Shown here: positions 31,801-39,777 of the stretch, piece by piece
Position numbering within the stretch: the stretch's first letter is position 1
Layout: each line of letters begins with the position of its first letter
From: Escarpia spicata
Lineage: Eukaryota > Annelida > Polychaeta > Sabellida > Siboglinidae
NCBI GenBank assembly: GCA_963995525.1
Contig: OZ023213.1
Span: forward strand, 37,286,775-37,350,774
Reading direction: 5' to 3'
DNA: 64,000 nt
The notes under the pieces: generated by a model
Seen by the model: only the letters and a program-made list of their open reading frames with translations
Told to the model about the DNA's origin: nothing
Databases searched by the model: none
Translations under genes and position numbers: made by a program

Positions 31801-32205
31801 GAGAGGCGCCCCCTGGTGGGTACGTCAGAGGTGACGCCTCCTAACGGGGAGTGGTGTTATTAGTTGTGTAGGTGAATGCGCGTGTATGAAAGAACTAACG
31901 AAACACAAGAGTATACGAGTGCACACGTGTTTTATTGATGAAAGATACAAGCGTATAATATGAAACCGTGTTTTATTAAACGAAGTGCATCAAGACTTGT
32001 GGGTGAGTGAACACCGCGACAGAGGTCGTGAGCTTAGGGGTCAATACGACCACGCCAGCGGCTCGTGGGATGATGGTATACGACTTACGGGTGAGTGAAC
32101 ACCGCGTCAGAGGTCGTGAGCTTACGGGTGTGTGACCACCGCGGCATAGGCTCGAATCGTTAATGACGATGATGATGATAACACCTGTTCGTTAATGAAA
32201 CACGG

Positions 32206-32673
32206 TTATTGCAGTTGTTTAAGCCAATCGAATACACGGCAATCGTTTGCTACCAGATCAGTGCCGAAACCTTTTACGAAATTCTTCATGACAACTCCAC
32301 GACATCGAAACATGAGATAAGCAACACAGTATTGTCCACAAACGTTAGACACGGGACTCTGTAGTCTCTTAGAATTATGAGTCCACGTTACACAATGTTT
32401 ATTCAAGAAGCGACAAAACTCGACGTGCTGCGGCGGCAGACCGTACGAGCAGAAGTATTCGCCGCAACCGTCGGCGTCTACGTAGATCGCTATCCAATGT
32501 TCACCAGGTTTGTCCGCGTCGTGTGTGTTGCACACGAAGGCGACGGGGTAAGCGTCTATCCGGAGTTCGAGGAGTACGTCTTTGGGTACGATTCCGCGCA
32601 TGTATGGTCTAATTTGTGACATGTTTGCCTTCCATACATGGTCTAGCTTGTTACATGTTGACCTTCCGTACAT
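32206..32673 (-). pseudogene. Adenain-like cysteine protease, left arm copy
   Basis: Mirror of the gene at 37465-37932, with the same 155-codon open frame. See that entry for motifs. Upstream on the minus strand lies the 34-bp array (32649-33397) and the candidate upstream exon at 34478-34557. Transcription would run toward the left terminus. Confidence 0.7.
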
Positions 32674-33400
32674 GGTCTAGCTTGTTACAAGTTTGCCTTC
32701 CATACATGGTCTAGCTTGTTACATGTTTGCCTTCCGTACATGGTCTAGCTTGTTACATGTCTGACTTCCATACATGGACTAGCTTGTTACAAGTTTGCCT
32801 TCCATACATGGTCTAGGTTGTTACATGTTTGCCTTCCGTACATGGTCTTGCTTGTTACATGTCTGCCTTCCATACATGGACTAGCTTGTTACCTGTTTGC
32901 TATCCATACATGGTCTAGCTTGCTACATGTTTGCCTTCCATACACGGACTAGCTTGTTACATGTTTGCCTTCCATACATGGTCTGGCTTGTTACATGTCT
33001 GCCTTCCATACATGGTCTAGCTTGCTACATGTCTACCTTCCATACATGATCTAACTTGTGACATGTTTGCCTTCCATACATGGTCTAGCTTGTTACATGT
33101 TTGCCTTCCATACACGGACTAGCTTGTTACATGTTTGCCTTCCGTACATGGTTTAACTTGTTACATGTCTGCCTTCCATATATGGTCTAGCTTGTTACAT
33201 GTTTGCCTTTCATACATGGTCTAGCCTGTTACATGTCTGCCTTCCGTACATGGACTAGCTTGTTACATGTTTGCCTTCCATACATGGACTAGCTTGTTAC
33301 AGGTCTGCCTTTCATACATGGTCTAGCTTGTTACAAGTTTGCCTTCCGTACACGGACTAGCTTGTTACATGTTTGCCTTCCATACATGGTCTAGCTTGGC
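32640..33400. repeat. 34-bp minisatellite grown from protease 5' coding end, left arm
   Basis: Units of CATGTATGGAAGGCAAACAT plus GTAACAAGCTAGAC, written here as reverse complement. The distance between the first and last KLDHVW-encoding units is 748 bp, exactly 22 x 34, and is the same in the right arm. Confidence 0.9.
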
Positions 33401-33774
33401 GGAAAGTGAAGGAGCTAGTGTCTGCTGCTGAGGGGGAATTAGCCTGTCACGGGACCGACCTCCTAGTGGAAGTAATACCACCTGGCGGGTAATGAAGGAG
33501 TAATGAGGGAATATTAAAGGCTAATTGACGTAGACTGAGTCTGCTGATATATATCACTCTGGGCTGGAGCACCCATGGGGAAATTTTAAGATGGTGCCCG
33601 TCTCCACGTGATCTATCCCCTGGAGGAAAGAAGTGTAAGTAGTAAGGATATTTTATTTGCTATTTTGTTTGTATGACTGCCAGTTTAAATGGTTATTTAT
33701 TATGATGCCTAAAAAATTGAAACTGATGGCACATTCATTCTGTCATGCATTGTCCGAAATGTCATGTCTCCCTT

Positions 33775-34420
33775 GTAACACTTTGTCGTGATTGCCCAAA
33801 GACACACCACTCCCATGTAACACTTTGTGTCACTATTGCCCAAAGACCTCCACTCCAATATAACACTTTGTGTCACTATTGCCCAAAGACCCCCACTCAC
33901 ATGTAACCTTTGTGACTATTGCCCAAAGTCCCCCACTCGAATGTAACACTTTGTGTCACTATTGCCCAAAGTCCCCCACTCCCATGTAACCTTTGTCACT
34001 ATTGCCCAAAGACCCCCACTCCCATGTAACACTTTGTCACTATTGCCCAAAGACCCCACCCCCATGTAACACTGTCACTATTGCCCAAAGACCCACACTC
34101 CCATGTAACACGTTGTCACTATTGCCCAAAGACCCCCACTCCCATGTACCACTTTGTCACTATTGCCCAAAGACCCCCACTCCCCCTTGTCACTATTGCC
34201 CAAAGACCCCCACTCCCGAGTAACACCTTGTCACTATTGCCAAAAGACCCCACTCCCATGTACCACTATGTCACTATTGCTCAAAGACCCCCAATTACAT
34301 GTAACACTTTGTCACAAGACCCCCACTCCCATGTAACACTTTGTCACAAGACCCCCACTCCCACGTAACACTTTGTCACAAGACCCCCATTCCCATGTAA
34401 CACTTCGTCACATCACCAGT
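33775..34420. repeat. 41-bp minisatellite, left arm
   Basis: About 16 units of ACTTTGTCACTATTGCCCAA plus AGACCCCCACTCCCATGTAAC, with shortened variants toward the inner end. Located in what would be the intron between the acidic exon and the protease exon. Confidence 0.88.
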
Positions 34421-34477
34421 GTGACATACTTTATGGCTGCCCCCTGTGTATAAGAACCATCACATGACACGACTCAC

Positions 34478-34557
34478 CGAGCAGCCTTCGACCTTCTCGA
34501 GAAGGAAGGCGAGGCTCTTGTGGGTGTCCTCCTCCTCTACGTCCTCCGCATCCTCTA
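34478..34557 (-). CDS. Candidate acidic exon of protease gene, left arm
   Basis: Minus-strand 80-nt exon between TTGCAG and GTGAGT, mirror of 35467-35546. One residue differs from the right arm copy. Confidence 0.3.
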
Positions 34558-34564
34558 CTGCAAC

Positions 34565-34899
34565 ACCAAGGCACTACATCACAACACAGCATCACATCAC
34601 ATCACAACACCACATCACATCCTCTAGTACAATACCACAGCACAGCATCACATCACCACTACATCACATCAATACATGATTACATCACAATACAGCATCA
34701 CTACATCACAACATAGCATATCATCTCATCGCATCACTACATCATATCATCTCATCACATTCACTACATCATATCATCGCATCACTACATCATATCATCG
34801 CACCACATCACTACATCATATCAACTCATTACATCAGTGCATCACATCACTACATCATATCATCTGATTACATCACTACATCACATCACAACATCATAT
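34565..34899. repeat. CATCACATCACTACATCATA satellite, left arm
   Basis: Short irregular units of ATCACATC, CTACATC and ATATCATC. The low-complexity ORFs across it are repeat products. The array continues into the palindrome loop to about 34960. Confidence 0.85.
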
Positions 34900-35124
34900 C
34901 ATCTCATCACATCACTACATCATATCATCTCATCACTACATCACATCATCTCATCACATCACTATGTATGTATGTGTATGTACGTATTTTGTGAGTTCTA
35001 CTATCAAAAGAGTGACATTTTGTGAGTTCTACTGTGGTGTCCTAGCTTTACACGCATGCAAGCACCCATGCACCCACCCACCGTCGCCGTCCCACCCGCC
35101 CTCGCCGCCGCAGAGGCGGCGGCG
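34900..35124. other. Palindrome loop (225 bp)
   Basis: Unpaired centre. It contains the end of the CATCAC array, a direct repeat TTTTGTGAGTTCTACT, and a GC-rich end with CGCCGCCGCAGAGGCGGCGGCG, a perfect small hairpin right at the start of the right arm. Such a hairpin is the kind of structure that can prime snap-back synthesis. Confidence 0.65.
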
Positions 35125-35460
35125 ATATGATGTTGTGATGTGATGTAGTGATGTAATCAGATGATATGATGTAGTGATGTGATGCACTGATGTAATGAGT
35201 TGATATGATGTAGTGATGTGGTGCGATGATATGATGTAGTGATGCGATGATATGATGTAGTGAATGTGATGAGATGATATGATGTAGTGATGCGATGAGA
35301 TGATATGCTATGTTGTGATGTAGTGATGCTGTATTGTGATGTAATCATGTATTGATGTGATGTAGTGGTGATGTGATGCTGTGCTGTGGTATTGTACTAG
35401 AGGATGTGATGTGGTGTTGTGATGTGATGTGATGCTGTGTTGTGATGTAGTGCCTTGGTG
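35125..35460. repeat. GATGTAGTGATGTGATG satellite, right arm
   Basis: Mirror of 34565-34899. Confidence 0.85.
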
Positions 35461-35466
35461 TTGCAG

Positions 35467-35546
35467 TAGAGGATGCGGAGGACGTAGAGGAGGAGGACAC
35501 CCTCAAGAGCCTCGCCTTCCTTCTCGAGAAGGTCGAAGGCTGCTCG
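35467..35546 (+). CDS. Candidate acidic exon of protease gene, right arm
   Basis: Bounded by GGTGTTGCAG and TGCTCG/GTGAGT. The exon reads VEDAEDVEEEDTLKSLAFLL and ends in phase 0. The next strong acceptor, CCCCCTCAG ending at 36710, also opens in phase 0 into the reading frame of the protease N-terminus (QQTLAPSLSAKLDHVW). This phase match suggests an acidic leader spliced to the protease, with the 41-bp array lying in the intron. An upstream start exon was not found and may lie in or beyond the loop. Confidence 0.35.
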
Positions 35547-35609
35547 GTGAGTCGTGTCATGTGATGGTTCTTATACACAGGGGGCAGCCATAAAGTATGT
35601 CACACTGGT

Positions 35610-36375
35610 GATGTGACGAAGTGTTACATGGGAATGGGGGTCTTGTGACAAAGTGTTACGTGGGAGTGGGGGTCTTGTGACAAAGTGTTACATGGGAGTG
35701 GGGGTCTTGTGACAAAGTGTTACATGTAATTGGGGGTCTTTGAGCAATAGTGACATAGTGGTACATGGGAGTGGGGGTCTTGTGACAAAGTGTTACATGG
35801 GAGTGGGGGTCTTTGGGCAATAGTGACAAAGTGGTACATGGGAGTGGGGGTCTTTGGGCAATAGTGACAACGTGTTACATGGGAGTGGGGTCTTTTGGCA
35901 ATAGTGACAAGGTGTTACTCGGGAGTGGGGGTCTTTGGGCAATAGTGACAAGGGGGAGTGGGGGTCTTTGGGCAATAGTGACAAAGTGGTACATGGGAGT
36001 GGGGGTCTTTGGGCAATAGTGACAACGTGTTACATGGGAGTGTGGGTCTTTGGGCAATAGTGACAGTGTTACATGGGGGTGGGGTCTTTGGGCAATAGTG
36101 ACAAAGTGTTACATGGGAGTGGGGGTCTTTGGGCAATAGTGACAAAGGTTACATGGGAGTGGGGGACTTTGGGCAATAGTGACACAAAGTGTTACATTCG
36201 AGTGGGGGACTTTGGGCAATAGTCACAAAGGTTACATGTGAGTGGGGGTCTTTGGGCAATAGTGACACAAAGTGTTATATTGGAGTGGAGGTCTTTGGGC
36301 AATAGTGACACAAAGTGTTACATGGGAGTGGTGTGTCTTTGGGCAATCACGACAAAGTGTTACAAGGGAGACATG
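35610..36375. repeat. 41-bp minisatellite, right arm
   Basis: Mirror of 33775-34420. Unit number differs slightly from the left arm. Confidence 0.88.
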
Positions 36376-36740
36376 ACATTTCGGACAATGCATGACAGAA
36401 TGAATGTGCCATCAGTTTCAATTTTTTAGGCATCATAATAAATAACCATTTAAACTGGCAGTCATACAAACAAAATAGCAAATAAAATATCCTTACTACT
36501 TACACTTCTTTCCTCCAGGGGATAGATCACGTGGAGACGGGCACCATCTTAAAATTTCCCCATGGGTGCTCCAGCCCAGAGTGATATATATCAGCAGACT
36601 CAGTCTACGTCAATTAGCCTTTAATATTCCCTCATTACTCCTTCATTACCCGCCAGGTGGTATTACTTCCACTAGGAGGTCGGTCCCGTGACAGGCTAAT
36701 TCCCCCTCAGCAGCAGACACTAGCTCCTTCACTTTCCGCC
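36376..36740 (+). other. Unique arm sequence with splice acceptor and start of protease exon
   Basis: Mirror of 33400-33774. It contains the polypyrimidine-AG acceptor at 36701-36710 and the first ten codons of the presumed protease exon (36711-36740). The array begins at once after them. Confidence 0.45.
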
Positions 36741-37515
36741 AAGCTAGACCATGTATGGAAGGCAAACATGTAACAAGCTAGTCCGTGTACGGAAGGCAAA
36801 CTTGTAACAAGCTAGACCATGTATGAAAGGCAGACCTGTAACAAGCTAGTCCATGTATGGAAGGCAAACATGTAACAAGCTAGTCCATGTACGGAAGGCA
36901 GACATGTAACAGGCTAGACCATGTATGAAAGGCAAACATGTAACAAGCTAGACCATATATGGAAGGCAGACATGTAACAAGTTAAACCATGTACGGAAGG
37001 CAAACATGTAACAAGCTAGTCCGTGTATGGAAGGCAAACATGTAACAAGCTAGACCATGTATGGAAGGCAAACATGTCACAAGTTAGATCATGTATGGAA
37101 GGTAGACATGTAGCAAGCTAGACCATGTATGGAAGGCAGACATGTAACAAGCCAGACCATGTATGGAAGGCAAACATGTAACAAGCTAGTCCGTGTATGG
37201 AAGGCAAACATGTAGCAAGCTAGACCATGTATGGATAGCAAACAGGTAACAAGCTAGTCCATGTATGGAAGGCAGACATGTAACAAGCAAGACCATGTAC
37301 GGAAGGCAAACATGTAACAACCTAGACCATGTATGGAAGGCAAACTTGTAACAAGCTAGTCCATGTATGGAAGTCAGACATGTAACAAGCTAGACCATGT
37401 ACGGAAGGCAAACATGTAACAAGCTAGACCATGTATGGAAGGCAAACTTGTAACAAGCTAGACCATGTACGGAAGGTCAACATGTAACAAGCTAGACCAT
37501 GTATGGAAGGCAAAC
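36741..37515. repeat. 34-bp minisatellite grown from protease 5' coding end, right arm
   Basis: Twenty-two extra copies of a unit that, in its last copy, encodes NKLDHVWKANMS of the protease. Because 34 is not a multiple of 3 and most units contain TAA, the array breaks the presumed exon. Confidence 0.9.
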
Positions 37516-37932
37516 ATGTCACAAATTAGACCATACATGCGCGGAATCGTACCCAAAGACGTACTCCTCGAACTCCGGATAGACGCTTACCCCGTCGCCT
37601 TCGTGTGCAACACACACGACGCGGACAAACCTGGTGAACATTGGATAGCGATCTACGTAGACGCCGACGGTTGCGGCGAATACTTCTGCTCGTACGGTCT
37701 GCCGCCGCAGCACGTCGAGTTTTGTCGCTTCTTGAATAAACATTGTGTAACGTGGACTCATAATTCTAAGAGACTACAGAGTCCCGTGTCTAACGTTTGT
37801 GGACAATACTGTGTTGCTTATCTCATGTTTCGATGTCGTGGAGTTGTCATGAAGAATTTCGTAAAAGGTTTCGGCACTGATCTGGTAGCAAACGATTGCC
37901 GTGTATTCGATTGGCTTAAACAACTGCAATAA
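37465..37932 (+). pseudogene. Adenain-like cysteine protease (PRO), right arm copy
   Basis: A 155-codon ORF whose first 25 residues come from the end of the 34-bp array. Residues from about 26 onward show the C5/Ulp1-type Polinton protease that matures capsid proteins: His59 in GEHWIAIYVD, Gln105 shortly before the nucleophile, and Cys116 in VCGQYCVAYL. The acid expected in the F-acid-x-Y-G position is Cys75 (YFCSYGLPP), so the usual catalytic triad looks incomplete; Glu72 and Asp66 lie nearby. The natural start is probably further upstream and lost to array expansion (see the exon at 35467 and acceptor at 36710). Both palindrome copies share these traits. Probably inactive. AATAAAACACG at 38161 could end the transcript. 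Confidence 0.75.
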
Positions 37933-38340
37933 CCGTGTTTCATTAACGAACAGGTGTTATCATCATCATCGTCATTAACGATTCGAGCCTATGCCGCGGT
38001 GGTCACACACCCGTAAGCTCACGACCTCTGACGCGGTGTTCACTCACCCGTAAGTCGTATACCATCATCCCACGAGCCGCTGGCGTGGTCGTATTGACCC
38101 CTAAGCTCACGACCTCTGTCGCGGTGTTCACTCACCCACAAGTCTTGATGCACTTCGTTTAATAAAACACGGTTTCATATTATACGCTTGTATCTTTCAT
38201 CAATAAAACACGTGTGCACTCGTATACTCTTGTGTTTCGTTAGTTCTTTCATACACGCGCATTCACCTACACAACTAATAACACCACTCCCCGTTAGGAG
38301 GCGTCACCTCTGACGTACCCACCAGGGGGCGCCTCTCGTT
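37933..38340. other. Protease 3' flank with short repeats
   Basis: GCTCACGACCTCTG and GCGGTGTTCACTCACCC boxes occur three times between 38000 and 38150, mirrored in the left arm (31990-32150). No gene. It leads into the internal terminal repeat. Confidence 0.5.
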
Positions 38341-38464
38341 ATACATACGGTCACGTGACTACGCACTTTGCTCAGGGGGGCGGCTTTCGAAACCTCCCTA
38401 TTATCAACCAAAAACTCCTCCGAAATGCCTTAGGATACCCCTCCAAACATACCTATATACTACT
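38340..38464. repeat. Internal (third) terminal inverted repeat
   Basis: Same orientation and sequence as the right TIR 49236-49361, from TCACGTGACTACGCAC to CTATATACTACT. No GACGTC or other 6-bp duplication follows it, so this is a junction and not an insertion boundary. Confidence 0.85.
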
Positions 38465-38771
38465 ACAGCAGCGCCGACAGGAAACCACCACCGGTCTGTC
38501 CCCCGCCGCCCTGGTTGTTACCGCGTAGCAAGATGCGACGTCTCCTCGCTGCCGGCGCGTCTCTCTTTGCCAAAGCGCGTAGGTTTGTTTTGTACACACT
38601 CAGAGCGCGTCTCTGCGCGTCGGTCAAGGGCACGTTCTTCTTCAATATGTTGTAGGCACACTCGGCTAGTGCACACAACAGATCGGCGTCGGCGTTTCTG
38701 ATGATGGCCCGTCTCAATTTCGTGCTCTTGTACCTGTTCAGCGTCTGTATGCAGAGGAGGTGTTTCTTCAC
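38463..38771 (-). pseudogene. Small basic Polinton protein cut at the fold-back junction
   Basis: A 102-codon ORF starting at 38771 (MKKHLLCIQTLNRYKS). It has a helical N-terminal half (KLRRAIIRNADADLLCALAE), an Arg-rich segment (APAARRRRILLRG) and a Gly/Gln stretch ending FLSALL. The TAG stop at 38463-38465 straddles the border of the internal terminal repeat (38464/38465), so the natural C-terminus has been replaced by the junction. From memory this is a small conserved ORF often found beside the ATPase and protease of Polintons; its role is uncertain (possibly a DNA- or capsid-associated component). It lies 69 bp downstream of the ATPase on the same strand. Confidence 0.6.
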
Positions 38772-38840
38772 GAGTTCGGAAATGCTGTTGTCTTCACGAT
38801 CATACTGCGACTGAAGGGACGAGGCGTGCGCGCAGACGTC

Positions 38841-39458
38841 TTATACTTTGGGTTGGTACACGTACTGGACACCGTCGTCCGGAAGGACACCCGTGCGCAG
38901 ACGCATATCGTCGGGCGTGCCCTGTTTCAGATCGACGAGGAGATAACCGTACGGAGGTGTCGTGGCGTCTCGGAACGCTTCCTGTACATACTTCAGGCGT
39001 CCCGGATACATCTGTCGCGCCAAGTGTCCGATCTGTGACGCGTCGCGAGGATTCTTGAAGATTACCATGTAGTGTGTGTTCAGACTGATCGTGCGACTCT
39101 CCTTTTTCTTCGGAAACAGGTTCTGCACGAGATACAGTACGGACGTGTTCTGGTGATGACTCTTTTTCGTGAACAAGGTCGTGACCCGTTCGTCCGTTTC
39201 CGTCATCAGATCGTCGATGACCACGAGGTTACACGTCGATGCATCGAACGCACCGCTCGGCAAGCCTTCCTCGAAGCGTACCAGGTCGTTGTCGACGTAG
39301 GCACTCTGCCATACACCGTAACACCACGTGATCTTCTCTGGAGGTGGATCGATAATCGTCGCGGCGTGACGTAGCAGACGCATCACGAACGTGCTCTTAC
39401 CGCATCCCGTCGGACCCGCGACGATACAGGTGAAGGGGTGTTTCCATCGCGTGTCCAT
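38841..39458 (-). CDS. FtsK/HerA-type genome-packaging ATPase
   Basis: 205 aa. Walker A GPTGCGKST at residues 15-23; Walker B as NLVVIDD at 77-83; a sensor-like Q/N in SVLYLVQNLF around 112. This is the packaging ATPase of Polintons and related dsDNA viruses (A32 type), which would pump DNA into a preformed capsid. The frame is complete and undamaged. The ATG at 39458 directly abuts the stop of the small membrane protein at 39459, so the two may share a transcript. Confidence 0.85.
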   Translation of the reverse strand: MDTRWKHPFTCIVAGPTGCGKSTFVMRLLRHAATIIDPPPEKITWCYGVWQSAYVDNDLVRFEEGLPSGAFDASTCNLVVIDDLMTETDERVTTLFTKKSHHQNTSVLYLVQNLFPKKKESRTISLNTHYMVIFKNPRDASQIGHLARQMYPGRLKYVQEAFRDATTPPYGYLLVDLKQGTPDDMRLRTGVLPDDGVQYVYQPKV

Positions 39459-39623
39459 CTAGTAGTAGTCGCTGTTCGACACGTTGTCCGCTGTGCTGTT
39501 AGATACTACGACGACACCTCCGTCACACCAATGAAGGAAGGGATCGCGGAACAAGACGTACAAGACGTACAGACCGAGTATTCCCACTAGTACTACAGCT
39601 ACGACCGTTCCCGTCCGTGACAT
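39459..39623 (-). CDS. 54-aa single-pass membrane protein
   Basis: Starts at ATG 39623 (MSRTGTVVAVVLVGILGLYV). Residues 7-26 form a strong transmembrane helix, followed by a short basic/aromatic segment and a Ser/Asn-rich acidic tail ending DYY. The stop abuts the ATPase start without a gap. Small membrane proteins of this kind occur in several viruses of the same lineage. Function unknown. Confidence 0.5.
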   Translation of the reverse strand: MSRTGTVVAVVLVGILGLYVLYVLFRDPFLHWCDGGVVVVSNSTADNVSNSDYY

Positions 39624-39777
39624 GCTGCGCTATGACTATCGATGGCGTGGTATCTGACTAAATAGTGTTATTTTTTTCGTGTGTCTCCCACCTACTAACC
39701 GCGTGACAGCTAGAGGCGCCTATAACCCCAACTGACGTAGGGGCGCATTTCCTCATCGTGTCAGCAGTGGTTCGGTG

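Larger units (their letters stand above)
31674..34899. repeat. Fold-back arm, left copy
   Basis: Pairs with 35125-38464. The arms differ by a few substitutions (for example one codon in the exon at 34478-34557 against 35467-35546) and small repeat-number changes in the 41-bp array, so they are not byte-identical copies. Confidence 0.88.
35125..38464. repeat. Fold-back arm, right copy, ending in an internal terminal repeat
   Basis: Reverse complement of 31674-34899. It ends with CCTATATACTACT at 38464, the exact sequence that ends the element at 49361, but here it is joined to internal Polinton sequence (ACAGCAGCGCC). Confidence 0.88.

Noticed and set aside
33993..34368. Pro/Thr/Cys-rich ORFs, and their mirrors at 35793-36145
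   Set aside because: Translations of the 41-bp minisatellite.
31674..38464. Pure assembly fold-back artefact
   Set aside because: Not fully excluded, but arms carry point differences, the outer end has a valid target duplication with the far end at 49362, and the loop is unique sequence. Long reads would settle it.
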